A stretch of DNA of 64,000 nucleotides from Thermomonas hydrothermalis. Its GTDB lineage: Bacteria > Pseudomonadota > Gammaproteobacteria > Xanthomonadales > Xanthomonadaceae. A program made the translations under genes and the position numbers. The stretch spans positions 43,762 through 107,761 of the forward strand of contig NZ_FQUK01000002.1 in NCBI RefSeq assembly GCF_900129205.1. Reading direction: 5' to 3'. This document shows, piece after piece, positions 55,352-64,000 of this stretch; position 1 is the stretch's first letter, and the number at the start of each line of letters is the position of its first letter. The notes under the pieces are model-generated. The model made no database searches. It was not told the origin of the DNA and saw only the letters and a list, made by a program, of their open reading frames with translations.

Positions 55352-56789
55352 CGGTTTCACCCTCGTCCCGGTCGTCCGGGAAGTTCTGTCCGATCTCGAC
55401 ACGCCGCTGTCGGTCTATCTGAAGCTGGCCGACGGGCCGCATACCTACCTGTTCGAATCGGTCGAAGGCGGCGAGCGCTTCGGGCGCTACTCCATCATCG
55501 GCCTGCCGGCGCGGCGGGTGTACGAGTTCCGTGGCCATACGCTGTCCGTGCGCGAACACGGCGAAGTGGTGGAAACGCGCGACGTGGCCGACCCGCTGGC
55601 CGAGGTCGAGCGTCTGCGCGCCGCCCACAAGGTGCCGCAACTCGAAGGACTGCCCGGCTTCACCGGCGGGCTGGTGGGCTGGTTCGGCTTCGAATGCATC
55701 GAATACATCGAACCGCGCCTGCGTGCGCAGACAAAGCCGGACGAACTCGGCACGCCCGACATCCTGCTGATGCTCAGCGACGCGCTGGCGGTGTTCGACA
55801 ACCTCAAAGGCCGGCTGTACCTGATCGTCCACGCCGACCCGCGCGAGCCGCAGGCCTGGGCACGCGCCAACCGCCGGCTGGACGCGCTGACGCATCGCCT
55901 GCGCCACGGCGGCGCGCCCTATCCCGAAACCCTGCAGCCCAAGGCGCTGGACGAAACCGACTTCGTCAGTGGCTTCACCCGCGAGGGTTTCATCGCCGCA
56001 GTGGAGCAGGTGAAGGACTACATCCGCGCCGGCGACGCCTTCCAGGTCGTGCTCAGCCAGCGCCTGAGCGTGCCGTTCCACGCCCGCCCGGTGGATGTCT
56101 ACCGCGCCCTGCGCGCGCTGAACCCGTCGCCCTACATGTATTTCCTTGATGTGGGCGGAACCCAGGTCGTGGGCTCTTCGCCGGAGATCCTGGTGCGCCT
56201 GCAGGGCGGCAAGGTCACGGTGCGACCGATCGCCGGCACCCGCCCGCGCGGCCGCACGGCGGCAGAAGACCAGGCGCTGGAAGCCGAGCTGCTGGCCGAC
56301 CCGAAGGAACGCGCCGAGCATCTGATGCTGATCGATCTTGGCCGCAACGACGTCGGCCGCGTTTCCCAGGCCGGCAGCGTCGAGGTCGGCGAGCGTTTCG
56401 TGATCGAGCGCTACAGCCACGTCATGCACATCGTCAGCGAAGTGACCGGCCGCCTAAAGGACGGGTTGAGCTATGCCGACGTGCTGCGCGCCACCTTCCC
56501 CGCCGGCACCGTGTCCGGCGCGCCGAAGATCCGCGCGCTGGAAATCATCCGCCAGTTGGAGCCGGTCAAGCGCAACGTGTACGCGGGCGCGATCGGCTAC
56601 ATCGGCTGGCACGGCGATGCCGATACCGCCATCGCCATCCGCACCGCGGTCATCCAGGACGGCCGCCTATACGTGCAGGCCGGTGCCGGCATCGTCTACG
56701 ACTCCGACCCCGCGATGGAGTGGGACGAGACCATGAACAAGGGGCGCGCGTTGTTCCGCGCGGTGGCGCAGGCGGCGAAGGGGCTGTAA
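55314..56789 (+). CDS. trpE: Anthranilate synthase component I
   Basis: Makes anthranilate from chorismate with ammonia supplied by TrpG. It has 491 residues from a GTG start; the Shine-Dalgarno AAGG is 9 nt upstream. Chorismate-binding signatures: IAGTRPRGRT, LIDLGRNDVGRV and FPAGTVSGAPKIRA. The N-terminal LLES-type tryptophan feedback element appears as LFESVEGGERFGRYS (about residues 44-58). Upstream 55020-55215 holds no recognised gene. It is separated from trpG by a secreted peptide gene and a two-component pair. Confidence 0.96.
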   Translation: MTTHDQFQQSAADGFTLVPVVREVLSDLDTPLSVYLKLADGPHTYLFESVEGGERFGRYSIIGLPARRVYEFRGHTLSVREHGEVVETRDVADPLAEVERLRAAHKVPQLEGLPGFTGGLVGWFGFECIEYIEPRLRAQTKPDELGTPDILLMLSDALAVFDNLKGRLYLIVHADPREPQAWARANRRLDALTHRLRHGGAPYPETLQPKALDETDFVSGFTREGFIAAVEQVKDYIRAGDAFQVVLSQRLSVPFHARPVDVYRALRALNPSPYMYFLDVGGTQVVGSSPEILVRLQGGKVTVRPIAGTRPRGRTAAEDQALEAELLADPKERAEHLMLIDLGRNDVGRVSQAGSVEVGERFVIERYSHVMHIVSEVTGRLKDGLSYADVLRATFPAGTVSGAPKIRALEIIRQLEPVKRNVYAGAIGYIGWHGDADTAIAIRTAVIQDGRLYVQAGAGIVYDSDPAMEWDETMNKGRALFRAVAQAAKGL

Positions 56790-56847
56790 GCGCCTGCATT
56801 AAAAAACGTTCATCCGGCGGCAAGCGCGCGGTGAGACCCGCAGGCGC
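56790..56847. repeat. 8-bp inverted repeat after trpE
   Basis: GCGCCTGC (56790-56797) and GCAGGCGC (56840-56847) are perfect inverse copies beginning right after the trpE stop and enclosing an A6 tract. It may form a long-loop hairpin in the trpE 3' end. Confidence 0.25.
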
Positions 56848-56904
56848 ATCCTGCACCTGCACTGGGAAGCCTCCCAGCCCGCCCACTCCAACGAGGATTC
56901 CGCG

Positions 56905-57135
56905 ATGAAGACCCTGAGCAAGACCCTGATCGGCCTGACCCTGGCTGCTCTGGCCGGCACTGCAGCCGCCGCCGTTCCTGCCCAGTCCAACAGCAGCGCT
57001 ACCCCGTCGGCCAGCGCCAGCAGTGATGCCAAGCCGGCCATGCACAAGAAGCACCATCGCAAGCACCACAAGCACGGCAAGGCGCAGGCCGCCGCGCCGG
57101 CCAATGCAGCCAACAGCGCACCGACCAAGAAGTAA
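56905..57135 (+). CDS. Small secreted Lys/His-rich protein, Asr-like
   Basis: A 76-residue protein with a signal peptide (to about residue 23, ending TAAAA) and a mature part of Ser/Ala followed by a basic block (about residues 45-60: KHHRKHHKHGK) and an Ala/Pro tail. Composition and layout resemble the acid shock protein Asr of enterobacteria, although there is no firm homology to rely on. A GAGG Shine-Dalgarno lies 9 nt before the ATG. A strong terminator and then a response regulator gene follow. Confidence 0.65.
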   Translation: MKTLSKTLIGLTLAALAGTAAAAVPAQSNSSATPSASASSDAKPAMHKKHHRKHHKHGKAQAAAPANAANSAPTKK

Positions 57136-57215
57136 ACCGTCCGTTCCTCTGCGTGCAGGCGGCCGTCTGCTGACGGGGCTTCTCCCACCTCACTGCTCGG
57201 CCGCCTACAGCTTGT

Positions 57216-57253
57216 AATACCCCGCGGCAGCCTGCTTGCGGGGTATTCTTTTT
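57216..57253 (+). terminator. Rho-independent terminator between the Asr-like gene and the response regulator
   Basis: AATACCCCGC/GCGGGGTATT (57216-57225 with 57238-57247), a 12-nt loop, then CTTTTT (57248-57253). It ends 12 bp before the regulator ATG, so the regulator is either made from read-through or from a promoter close by or inside this segment. Confidence 0.88.
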
Positions 57254-57265
57254 CCAGGAGGGCCC

Positions 57266-57940
57266 ATGCGCATTCTGCTGGTCGAAGACGATGCCCACAC
57301 CGCTGCCTTCATCAGCAAAGGGCTGCGGGAGGACGGTCATAGCGTGGATCACGCCAGCGACGGGAAGCAGGGGCTGTTTCTTGCCACCACCGAACCCTAC
57401 GACGCATTGGTGCTGGATCGCATGCTGCCCGGGTTGGACGGCATGACCTTGCTGCGCACCCTGCGTGGTGCCGGCAATTCGGTGCCAATCCTGATGTTGA
57501 CTGCCCTGGGCGAGACCGACCATCGTGTCGAGGGGCTGCGCGCCGGTGCCGACGACTACCTGGTCAAACCATTTGCCTACGCCGAACTAAGTGCACGCCT
57601 GGACGGCATCGTCCGTCGCAGCCAGCACAACGAACGCGAACCGACCCGGCTCAAGGTCGGTGATCTGGAACTGGATCTGCTGGCGCGCCAGGCGCAGCGT
57701 GAAGGTCGCCGGATCGAGCTGCAACCGCGCGAGTTCCGCCTGCTGGAATACCTGATGCGCCATGCCGGCCAGGTGGTGACCCGCACCATGCTGCTGGAGA
57801 GTGTGTGGGACTACCACTTCGATCCGCAGACCAACGTGATCGACGTCCACATCAGCCGGCTGCGGCAGAAGATCGACCAGGGCTTCTCTCGACCCATGCT
57901 GCACACCGTGCGTGGTGCCGGCTACCGGCTCTCGGAATGA
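57266..57940 (+). CDS. OmpR/PhoB family response regulator
   Basis: A 224-residue transcription factor. The receiver domain has the acidic pair E7/D8/D9, the phospho-acceptor D51 and the conserved lysine in LVKPFAY; the C-terminal winged helix (about residues 125-224) ends in [12 protein letters not shown]. It is similar in type to CusR/RstA regulators. A good Shine-Dalgarno AGGAGGG precedes the ATG. It overlaps the kinase gene as ATGA. Confidence 0.94.
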   Translation: MRILLVEDDAHTAAFISKGLREDGHSVDHASDGKQGLFLATTEPYDALVLDRMLPGLDGMTLLRTLRGAGNSVPILMLTALGETDHRVEGLRAGADDYLVKPFAYAELSARLDGIVRRSQHNEREPTRLKVGDLELDLLARQAQREGRRIELQPREFRLLEYLMRHAGQVVTRTMLLESVWDYHFDPQTNVIDVHISRLRQKIDQGFSRPMLHTVRGAGYRLSE

Positions 57941-59301
57941 AGCGCTTCCTGCCCTCCACCAGCGCCCGCCTGGCCCTGCTGGTGATGGGCAGCTTTCTGG
58001 CGGCGGTGGTGCTGATCGGTGGCGGGCTGTATTACGCAGTTTCCAGCCTGCTACTGCACGATACCCGCGATCTGGTGCGTGCCGATGCCGTGGCTCTGGT
58101 CGATACCTACCGCGAAAGCGGCCGCGCTGGGCTGCTAGCAGAGCTGCAGGCGCGCATCCAGGGCGATGACGGCGATCCAGACGCGGTGTATGCGCTCAGC
58201 GCCGCCGATGGCAGCGCCCTGGTCGGCCAGCGTCCGGACACCAGCCTGCCAGGGCCGCACGGACGTTGGGTGGAGTTCCGCGAACATGCGTCGGAGTCCG
58301 CTGACGATACCCTGCGGGTCATTGCCTTCGAACAGCGCCTGCCCGGTGGCGAAGTATTACTGACCGGCCGCCGGCTACAGGCCCAGGACCGTCTGCTCCG
58401 GCTGATGCAGGAGGCCGCGCTGCGTGCACTGTTGATCGCCGCCGTGCTGGCCGCACTGGTGGGCTGGCTGACCTCGCGCTGGGTGGCCCAGCGCCTGCGT
58501 GGACTGGAGGCCACCGCCGCCCGGGTCAGCGCCGGCGAACTGGGGCTGCGCGCGCCGCTGGATCACAGCGGCGATGCCTTCGACCAGGTCGCGCATCGGT
58601 TCAATGCCATGCTGGATCGGATCGAGGAGCTGCTCGACGGCGTCCGTCACGCCACCGACCATATCGCCCACGATCTGCGTACACCGCTGACACGCTTGCG
58701 CAACCAGCTCGAAGAGCTGCGCCAGCAGGCGCTGCCGGAGCCCGTCCAGCTGCGGCTGGAACGTGCCGTCGCCGAAACCGACCAGCTTCTGCAGGCCTTT
58801 GGCGCCCTGCTGCGACTGGCCCGCATCGAAGCCCAGACGCTGGACACCGATGCCCCGGTGGTGGATCTGCGCACGGTGATCGACGATGCAGTGGAGTTGT
58901 ACGCCCCGATCGGTGCCGAGCGGGGCATCCGGCTGGACACCCGCCTGCACGCAACCGCATCCGTCAGGGGCGACCGTGACCAGCTGTTCCAGCTGGTGGT
59001 GAACCTGCTCGACAACGCACTCAAGTACGCACCCGCCGCCAGCACCGTGGAGGTGACACTGGAATCGATCCCCTCTGGCATCCGCCTGCAGATAGCCGAT
59101 CAAGGCCCCGGCATCCCCGAGACCGAACGCGAGCGTGTGTTCGACCGCTTCCAACGGCTGGAAGCCCACCGCGGCACACCAGGTATCGGCCTGGGCCTGA
59201 GTCTGGTGCGCGCCATCGCGCGCCACCATGGCGGCCAGGTCACGCTGTTGGACAACGCCCCTGGGCTACGTGTGCAGGTGCTGCTGCCCGCAGCCGCGTG
59301 A
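57937..59301 (+). CDS. Sensor histidine kinase
   Basis: A 454-residue membrane kinase paired with the preceding regulator. Two membrane segments (about residues 11-33 and 165-184) flank a periplasmic sensor region of about 130 residues; a HAMP domain follows, then the dimerisation helix with the phospho-histidine in [13 protein letters not shown] (about 246) and the ATPase domain with N box [11 protein letters not shown]1 DQGPGIP and G2 GIGLGLSLV. The signal sensed is unknown. Confidence 0.94.
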   Translation: MKRFLPSTSARLALLVMGSFLAAVVLIGGGLYYAVSSLLLHDTRDLVRADAVALVDTYRESGRAGLLAELQARIQGDDGDPDAVYALSAADGSALVGQRPDTSLPGPHGRWVEFREHASESADDTLRVIAFEQRLPGGEVLLTGRRLQAQDRLLRLMQEAALRALLIAAVLAALVGWLTSRWVAQRLRGLEATAARVSAGELGLRAPLDHSGDAFDQVAHRFNAMLDRIEELLDGVRHATDHIAHDLRTPLTRLRNQLEELRQQALPEPVQLRLERAVAETDQLLQAFGALLRLARIEAQTLDTDAPVVDLRTVIDDAVELYAPIGAERGIRLDTRLHATASVRGDRDQLFQLVVNLLDNALKYAPAASTVEVTLESIPSGIRLQIADQGPGIPETERERVFDRFQRLEAHRGTPGIGLGLSLVRAIARHHGGQVTLLDNAPGLRVQVLLPAAA

Positions 59302-59368
59302 GTCGCTACCCGGGCTTGGGGTATCCTGCCGGGCCCCACCGGTTCCCGCAGCGCAGTTGCAGGCCGCC

Positions 59369-59956
59369 ATGCTCTTGATGCTCGACAACTACGACAGCTT
59401 CACCTTCAACCTGGTCCAGTACCTGCAGGAACTGGGCGCAGACGTGCGGGTGGAACGCAATGACGCACTCACGGTGGACGAGGTCGCGGAACTTGCGCCG
59501 CAAGGCATCGTGATTTCCCCTGGCCCCTGCACGCCCAACGAGGCGGGCATTTCGCTCGCACTGATCCAGCAGCTGGGTCACCGCATCCCCATCTTCGGCG
59601 TCTGCCTGGGCCACCAGAGCATCGGCCAGGCCTATGGCGGCCGGGTGGTGCGTGCCGGCCGGATCATGCATGGCAAGACATCGAACATCCGCCACACCGG
59701 CAAGGGCGTGTTCGCCGGCCTGCCGGATCGCTTCGAAGCCACTCGCTACCACTCGCTGGTGGTGGACATGTCCAGCCTGCCGGATTGCCTTGAAGTCACC
59801 GCGTGGACCGAAAACAGCGACGGCTCCATGGAGGCGATCATGGGCCTGCGCCACCGCGAACATCCGGTCGAAGGCGTGCAGTTCCATCCTGAATCCATCC
59901 TCACCCAGCACGGCCACGCTCTGCTGAAAAACTTCCTGGAGCGAATCACGCGATGA
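59369..59956 (+). CDS. trpG: Anthranilate synthase component II (glutamine amidotransferase)
   Basis: Supplies ammonia from glutamine to TrpE. It has 195 residues. The class I amidotransferase triad is present: Cys79 in [10 protein letters not shown] and His/Glu in [10 protein letters not shown]; the NYDSFTFN start is the family's. It begins a plus-strand operon trpG-DUF1543-trpD-trpC-HAD and overlaps the DUF1543 gene by 4 bp. Confidence 0.96.
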   Translation: MLLMLDNYDSFTFNLVQYLQELGADVRVERNDALTVDEVAELAPQGIVISPGPCTPNEAGISLALIQQLGHRIPIFGVCLGHQSIGQAYGGRVVRAGRIMHGKTSNIRHTGKGVFAGLPDRFEATRYHSLVVDMSSLPDCLEVTAWTENSDGSMEAIMGLRHREHPVEGVQFHPESILTQHGHALLKNFLERITR

Positions 59957-60489
59957 TTACAGCGGCTTCCGGCCCCTGCTTCGATCCCACCCTCCGGCTG
60001 TTCGTGGTGCTGCTCGGCGGGGCGCATCCACGTGCTCATGTCGAACTGCACGACGTAGTGTTTGCAGTGGCCGACAGCCTCGCCAACACCCACGCGCAAC
60101 TGCGGCAGCAGTGGTTTGGCGATGCCAAGGGGCTGCATATCGATGCCTGGATGGAGGTGGATGGCGTTGACGGCTGGCAGGTGCGCCTCCACCCGGAGCC
60201 ACCGCCGGCCGACGCACCGCGCCTGTATTTCGCCAATCTCGGCGGGTACCTGGACGGTCTGTTCGGCGAAGACCACCGCTATGTGCTGGTGGTGGCCGAT
60301 ACGCTGGCAGACGCCAAGCGCAAGGCGCTGGCCGCAGCCGGGCACAACTGGCACTCGCCGCACCGCGATGCCCTGTTCGAGGTCGATGCCTGCCTGCCGC
60401 TCGGCCCGATCGGCGGTTTGCATGTGCACCTGCTGCCCGGCCCGCATGCCGGCATCACCACCGGCAGTGACTACATCCCTCTGTCATAA
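59953..60489 (+). CDS. DUF1543 domain-containing protein in the trp operon
   Basis: A 178-residue protein of the DUF1543 family. It has two similar halves, each near a histidine-rich stretch ([13 protein letters not shown] and [13 protein letters not shown]) and an acidic or hydrophobic core ([10 protein letters not shown]). No signal peptide or membrane segment. It is translationally coupled to trpG (ATGA) and lies 12 bp before trpD, so it is co-expressed with tryptophan synthesis. Function unknown. Confidence 0.8.
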   Translation: MITAASGPCFDPTLRLFVVLLGGAHPRAHVELHDVVFAVADSLANTHAQLRQQWFGDAKGLHIDAWMEVDGVDGWQVRLHPEPPPADAPRLYFANLGGYLDGLFGEDHRYVLVVADTLADAKRKALAAAGHNWHSPHRDALFEVDACLPLGPIGGLHVHLLPGPHAGITTGSDYIPLS

Positions 60490-60501
60490 CGCCTTGCCGT
60501 C

Positions 60502-61539
60502 ATGCCCATCACGCCGCAACAAGCCCTGCAGCGCACCATCGAGCACCGCGAGATCTTCTTCGACGAGATGGTCGATCTGATGCGCCAGATCATGCGTGGC
60601 GAAGTCAGCCCGGTGCTGACCGCCGCCATTCTCACCGGCCTGCGGGTGAAAAAGGAAACCGTGGACGAAATCGCCGCCGCGGCGTCGGTGCTGCGTGAGT
60701 TCGCCTTGCCGGTGCCGGTGCAGGATCGCCGCCATCTGGTCGATATCGTCGGCACTGGTGGCGACGGCGCGCACAGCTTCAACATCTCCACCTGTGCGAT
60801 GTTCGTGGCGGCAGCCGCAGGCGCGCGGGTGGCCAAGCATGGCAACCGCAGCGTGTCGTCCAAATCCGGCAGCGCCGATGCGCTGGAGGCCCTGGGCGCG
60901 GTGGTGGAACTGCAACCGGCACAGGTGGCCGACGCGATTGCCCGCACCGGCATCGGCTTCATGTTCGCGCCCATTCACCACCCGGCGATGAAGGTCGTGG
61001 CACCGGTGCGGCGCGAGCTGGGGGTGCGCACGCTGTTCAACATTCTCGGGCCGCTGACCAACCCTGCTGGCGCACCGAGCATCCTGATGGGGGTGTTCCA
61101 TCCTGATCTGGTCGGTATCCAGGCGCGGGTGCTGCGCGCACTTGGCGCAGAGCGCGCGCTGGTGGTGTGGGGCCGCGACGGCATCGACGAAATCTCCCTG
61201 GGCGCCGCCACCCTGGTGGCGGAACTGCGCGACGGCCAGGTGCGTGAATACGACATCCATCCGGAAGATTTCGGTATCGCCATGTCGGCCAGCCGCAACC
61301 TGAAAGTGGACACTCCCGAACAATCGATCGCCATGCTGCGCGGCGTGCTGAACGACCAGCCCGGCCCAGCCCGCGACATCGTTGCTCTCAATGCCGGCGC
61401 TGCGCTGTATGCGGCTGGCATCGCCGACAGCATCGCCGATGGCCTGGCACGGGCGCGCGCCGTGATTGCCGATGGCAGCGCCCGTGCGCGCATGCACGAC
61501 TACATCGCCACGACCCGGACACTGGCCGGGCTGACCTGA
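60502..61539 (+). CDS. trpD: Anthranilate phosphoribosyltransferase
   Basis: Joins anthranilate to PRPP. It has 345 residues, the stand-alone form not fused to trpG. PRPP site: [15 protein letters not shown] (about residues 84-98) and [15 protein letters not shown]; the D-E metal pair is in [11 protein letters not shown]. Downstream trpC follows after 21 bp. Confidence 0.97.
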   Translation: MPITPQQALQRTIEHREIFFDEMVDLMRQIMRGEVSPVLTAAILTGLRVKKETVDEIAAAASVLREFALPVPVQDRRHLVDIVGTGGDGAHSFNISTCAMFVAAAAGARVAKHGNRSVSSKSGSADALEALGAVVELQPAQVADAIARTGIGFMFAPIHHPAMKVVAPVRRELGVRTLFNILGPLTNPAGAPSILMGVFHPDLVGIQARVLRALGAERALVVWGRDGIDEISLGAATLVAELRDGQVREYDIHPEDFGIAMSASRNLKVDTPEQSIAMLRGVLNDQPGPARDIVALNAGAALYAAGIADSIADGLARARAVIADGSARARMHDYIATTRTLAGLT

Positions 61540-61560
61540 CCCCACTCTCCCGACACCCTC

Positions 61561-62349
61561 GTGAGCACCATTCTCGACACCATCCTGGCCCGCAAGCATG
61601 CTGAAGTGGCGGAACGTGCCGCCCACCTGCCGCTGGCCGATCTGCAGGCACGCCTCACCTCGGCACCGCCGGTACGCGGGTTTGCCGATGCGCTGGCCAC
61701 ACGCATCGCATCCGGCCAGCCCGGCGTGATCGCCGAGGTGAAAAAAGCCAGCCCCAGCAAAGGCGTGATTCGCGCCGACTTCGACCCGGCGGCGATCGCC
61801 CGCAGCTACGCTGCCGCCGGTGCAGCCTGCCTGTCGGTGCTGACCGACATCGATTTCTTCCAGGGCAGCGATACCTACCTGCAGCAGGCACGCGCCGCCT
61901 GCGGGCTACCGGTGCTGCGCAAGGACTTCGTGATCGATCCCTACCAGATCTACGAAGCCCGCGTACTGGGCGCAGACTGCGTGCTGCTGATCGCCGCCGC
62001 GCTGGACGACACCCGGCTGTCCGAGTTCGCTTTCCTCGCCGCCGAACTAGGCATGGATGTGCTGGTGGAAGTGCACGATCTCGACGAACTGGAGCGCGCT
62101 CTGCCGGTGCCGGCGCGCCTGCTGGGCATCAACAACCGCAACCTGAAGACGTTCGAGGTATCGCTGCAGACCACGCTGGACCTCAAGGCAGCGGTGCCTG
62201 CCGATCGCCTGCTGGTGACCGAAAGCGGCATCCTCACCCGCGCCGATGTCGCCTGTATGCGCGAAGCCGGCGTGCATGCCTTCCTGGTGGGTGAGGCCTT
62301 CATGCGCCAGCCGGATCCAGGGGCGGCGCTGCAGGAGCTGTTTGCATGA
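61561..62349 (+). CDS. trpC: Indole-3-glycerol phosphate synthase
   Basis: Ring closure giving indole-3-glycerol phosphate. It has 262 residues, a single-domain enzyme (not fused to trpF), from a GTG start. Signatures: [16 protein letters not shown] with the catalytic lysines (about residues 57-72), [16 protein letters not shown] and [13 protein letters not shown]. Its end overlaps the HAD gene as ATGA. Confidence 0.97.
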   Translation: MSTILDTILARKHAEVAERAAHLPLADLQARLTSAPPVRGFADALATRIASGQPGVIAEVKKASPSKGVIRADFDPAAIARSYAAAGAACLSVLTDIDFFQGSDTYLQQARAACGLPVLRKDFVIDPYQIYEARVLGADCVLLIAAALDDTRLSEFAFLAAELGMDVLVEVHDLDELERALPVPARLLGINNRNLKTFEVSLQTTLDLKAAVPADRLLVTESGILTRADVACMREAGVHAFLVGEAFMRQPDPGAALQELFA

Positions 62350-63104
62350 CAGCGGCCGCGCCTGATGCCCGCGCCGATGCCCCGCTGGTGGTGTTCGATT
62401 TTGACCACACGCTCTACCACGGCGATTCCGGCAGCCACCTGTTCCGCTGGCTGATCGAACGCGCCTGGTGGCGCCGCCTGCTGGCGCTGCTGCTGGCGCC
62501 CGTAGCCGGCCCGCTGGTGGCATTCCTGCCGACCCGTCGTGCCGGCATTTCCGCATTCGTCTGGGCCGGCACGCTAGGCGTGCACGACCAGCGCACGCTC
62601 GACGCCCTGATCGACCACTACGTGCACACCCATCGCCACGCGCTGCAGGCACGGCTATTGCCACAGGCCCTGGAGGTGCTGCGCCAGCATCGTGCGCATG
62701 GGGATCGGGTGGTGGTGGCCACCGGCGCGCCACCGATGCTGGCACGGGCGATCCTGGCCGGTGCCGCCGATATCGAGGACGTGCCGGTGATCGGCACCCG
62801 GCTCGGCCCACACTTCGGCGGCATGGTGGCAGAGCGTCACTGCCACCACCGGATGAAGCTGCGCATGCTGCACGACGCCGGCCTGACCGGCCCGATCGCC
62901 GTGGCCTACTCCGACAGCAGCGCCGACCTGCCGCTGTTGCAGGCAGCCGCCCGGCCGGTCGTGGTCAACCCCAAACCCGGCCGGGTGCGCATGTTCCGGC
63001 GCGTCCTGCCGCCCAGCACACCGATCCTCAACTGGGGCTGCCCTGGGCGCGGCGGTGAACCGGTCGCCACACCGGAAGCGGTCAGGCCGATCCCAAAGGC
63101 TTGA
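62346..63104 (+). CDS. HAD-superfamily hydrolase (subfamily IB), SerB-like
   Basis: A 252-residue phosphatase-type protein. The nucleophile motif DFDHT has D18 and D20; the C-terminal motif III/IV is [11 protein letters not shown] (about 185-195). Two hydrophobic stretches between about residues 40-65 suggest membrane contact. Subfamily IB members act on phosphoserine, phosphoethanolamine or lipid phosphates; the substrate here is unknown. It is coupled to trpC by an ATGA overlap and ends 23 bp over the convergent GNAT gene. Confidence 0.83.
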   Translation: MTAAAPDARADAPLVVFDFDHTLYHGDSGSHLFRWLIERAWWRRLLALLLAPVAGPLVAFLPTRRAGISAFVWAGTLGVHDQRTLDALIDHYVHTHRHALQARLLPQALEVLRQHRAHGDRVVVATGAPPMLARAILAGAADIEDVPVIGTRLGPHFGGMVAERHCHHRMKLRMLHDAGLTGPIAVAYSDSSADLPLLQAAARPVVVNPKPGRVRMFRRVLPPSTPILNWGCPGRGGEPVATPEAVRPIPKA

Positions 63105-63549
63105 CGAAACGCACCGAGCTGTCGCTGTAGCCGCAGGCGCGGTAGAAGGCGTGCGCCTCAGTCCGCTGGGCGCCGGAGGTGAGTTCGATCCGCGCCGCGC
63201 CCCCCGCCCGGGCACGACGCTCGGCCTCTTTCAGCAATGCCCGGCCAATCCCCTGCCCCTGGGCACTGGGCGTGACCACCAGCGCCGTGACCCGGCAGGT
63301 GGTGGTGCCCAGTGGCAGGTAGTACATGAAATCCAGCGCAACCAGGCCGCACACCGCCCCCTGCCGTCGCGCCAGCACCAAGGCCTGGCGATCGTTGGCG
63401 AGAATCGTGCTGATCCGTTCGGCGGCATCCTGGATGTCGCACGGGTAGCCCAGCTCACACAGCAGACGGGCGACGTCATCGGCATCGGCCGGCACCGCAT
63501 TGCGCAGATCCACGTCCAGATCGGGGCCGGGAGAAAACGCGTGGCTCAT
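63082..63549 (-). CDS. GNAT family N-acetyltransferase
   Basis: A 155-residue acetyltransferase. The acetyl-CoA loop is in VVTPSAQGQGIGRALLKEAERRA (about residues 90-113, with the Q/R-x-x-G-x-G/A pattern), and the C-terminal AHAFYRACGY motif is typical. It starts at ATG 63547-63549, 20 bp downstream of the interrupted clp gene on the same strand, so it was probably transcribed from the clp promoter and may now be without it. Acceptor unknown. Confidence 0.88.
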   Translation of the reverse strand: MSHAFSPGPDLDVDLRNAVPADADDVARLLCELGYPCDIQDAAERISTILANDRQALVLARRQGAVCGLVALDFMYYLPLGTTTCRVTALVVTPSAQGQGIGRALLKEAERRARAGGAARIELTSGAQRTEAHAFYRACGYSDSSVRFVKPLGSA

Positions 63550-63569
63550 GCGCAGGATCACCTTCTGTT

Positions 63570-63707
63570 CTATCGCGTGCCGTACAGCACCACGGTCTTG
63601 CCGCGGGCATGCAGCTTGCCATCGGCCTGCAGTTTCTTCAGCACCCGCCCGGCCATCTCGCGCGAGCAGCCCACCAGCCGCGCCAGTTCCTGCCGGGAAA
63701 TCCGCAG
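63570..63707 (-). pseudogene. clp: 3' remnant of a Crp-like regulator gene (Clp type), interrupted by an ISL3-family element
   Basis: Minus-strand codons 63573-63707 read LRISRQELARLVGCSREMAG and on to VVLYGTR, then TAG. This is the recognition-helix end of the Crp/Clp family: 45 residues of a protein that should have about 230. The frame loses family similarity at about 63707, where sequence leading into an ISL3-type transposase begins. The upstream part of the gene, if present, lies beyond the element and outside this window. Interruption near the C-terminal helix-turn-helix would abolish DNA binding of any N-terminal product. Confidence 0.8.
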
Positions 63708-64000
63708 GCTCCATCGCGTCTGGTGTGGAACGGGCCGCCGGATGATGTCAGCCTTGGCGGATGCAAGAACAACTCTTCACCCAGGCTTTGGGGCTGACGC
63801 CGCCGTGGGCGGTAGACAGCGTGTCGTTTCGTCCGGATGAGGGGGCGATCCACTTCGAGGTGTCGTGCGATACGGCCCGGCTGGCCTGTCCGGTCTGCGG
63901 GGCGGCGGACCAGCCGGTGCACGACCGGGTGGAGCGCACCTGGCAGCATCTGCACTTCTTCCAGTTCAAGGCCTTCATCCACTGCCGGGTGCCGCGCGTG
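63708..64000 (+). mobile_element. ISL3-family insertion sequence, left part only
   Basis: Starts near 63707-63708 where the clp frame ends and continues past the window. The left-end sequence GGCTCCATCGCG could be the terminal repeat, but the other end is needed to prove it. A transposase gene starts 53 bp inside. ISL3 elements usually make 8-bp target duplications, which cannot be checked here. Confidence 0.75.
63761..64000 (+). CDS. ISL3-family transposase, N-terminal part (runs off the window)
   Basis: Open from the ATG at 63761 to the window end, giving 80 residues. The N-terminus has the ISL3 pattern: MQEQLFTQALGL, a beta region, then the zinc-finger cysteines in CPVCGAAD followed by WQHLHFFQFKAFIHCRVPR. 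The catalytic DDE domain must lie further on. The open frame without stop codons shows that the start at least is intact. Confidence 0.85.
   Translation, partial: MQEQLFTQALGLTPPWAVDSVSFRPDEGAIHFEVSCDTARLACPVCGAADQPVHDRVERTWQHLHFFQFKAFIHCRVPRV

Noticed and set aside
54225..56429. 734-codon minus-strand open frame across the M28 peptidase and trpE
   Set aside because: It spans two well-identified genes on the other strand and has no domain of its own; a high-GC shadow.

Overview
The window is a GC-rich, gene-dense chromosomal segment from a gammaproteobacterium, most likely of the family Xanthomonadaceae (Lysobacteraceae). The grounds are a Clp-type (Crp-like) regulator remnant beside the trp genes, an Oar-like TonB-dependent receptor with an N-terminal carboxypeptidase-like domain, an LpoA shorter than in enterobacteria, and the gene orders trpGDC-HAD-clp and glyA-nrdR-ribD-ribE-ribBX-ribH-nusB-thiL. 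No rRNA, tRNA, CRISPR array, phage or plasmid region was seen. The species cannot be fixed from the sequence alone.

Layout. 1-4892: start of the division and cell-wall (dcw) cluster on the minus strand (mraZ-rsmH-ftsL-ftsI-murE, murE cut by the window edge), with a MraZ operator array overlapping its promoter. 5.1-10.8 kb: NRDE protein, GtrA-like protein, RNase P RNA, rsmI, lpoA, yraN and an FAD-linked hydroxyacid dehydrogenase. 10.8-18.2 kb (minus): thiL, nusB, the riboflavin genes with an FMN riboswitch, nrdR, a TonB-C-like exported protein and glyA. 18.3-23.7 kb: YeiH-type transporter, RcnB-like protein, ettA, pyrF, lipA. 23.7-25.0 kb: a complete IS3-family element. 25.0-33.5 kb: a large low-GC TonB-dependent receptor, pckG, a TetR regulator and fadE. 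33.5-35.1 kb: alkylation repair (Ada-like and AlkB). 35.1-43.0 kb: aa3-type cytochrome c oxidase structural, assembly and heme A genes. 43.3-48.8 kb: putA, a FadL-type porin, rhomboid protease. 48.8-55.0 kb: ctpA-envC-gpmI and an M28 peptidase. 55.2-63.1 kb: trpE, an Asr-like secreted peptide, an OmpR/HK pair, and trpG-DUF1543-trpD-trpC-HAD. The right end holds a GNAT gene and a crp-like (clp) gene whose 5' part is cut off by an ISL3-family insertion running off the window.

The genes fall into coherent blocks: envelope growth and division (murE, ftsI, ftsL, mraZ, lpoA, envC, ctpA), riboflavin and one-carbon metabolism, fatty acid and gluconeogenic metabolism (fadL, fadE, pckG), aerobic respiration, DNA alkylation repair and tryptophan synthesis. 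The most interesting regulatory reading is a candidate Trp-codon leader ORF overlapping the start of trpE, with a hairpin that could hide the trpE ribosome binding site. Next come the IS-truncated global regulator, an RFN element followed by a start-codon-proximal hairpin on ribE, and a FNR-like dyad between the oxidase operon and putA. No clearly new multi-gene defence or biosynthetic system was found.
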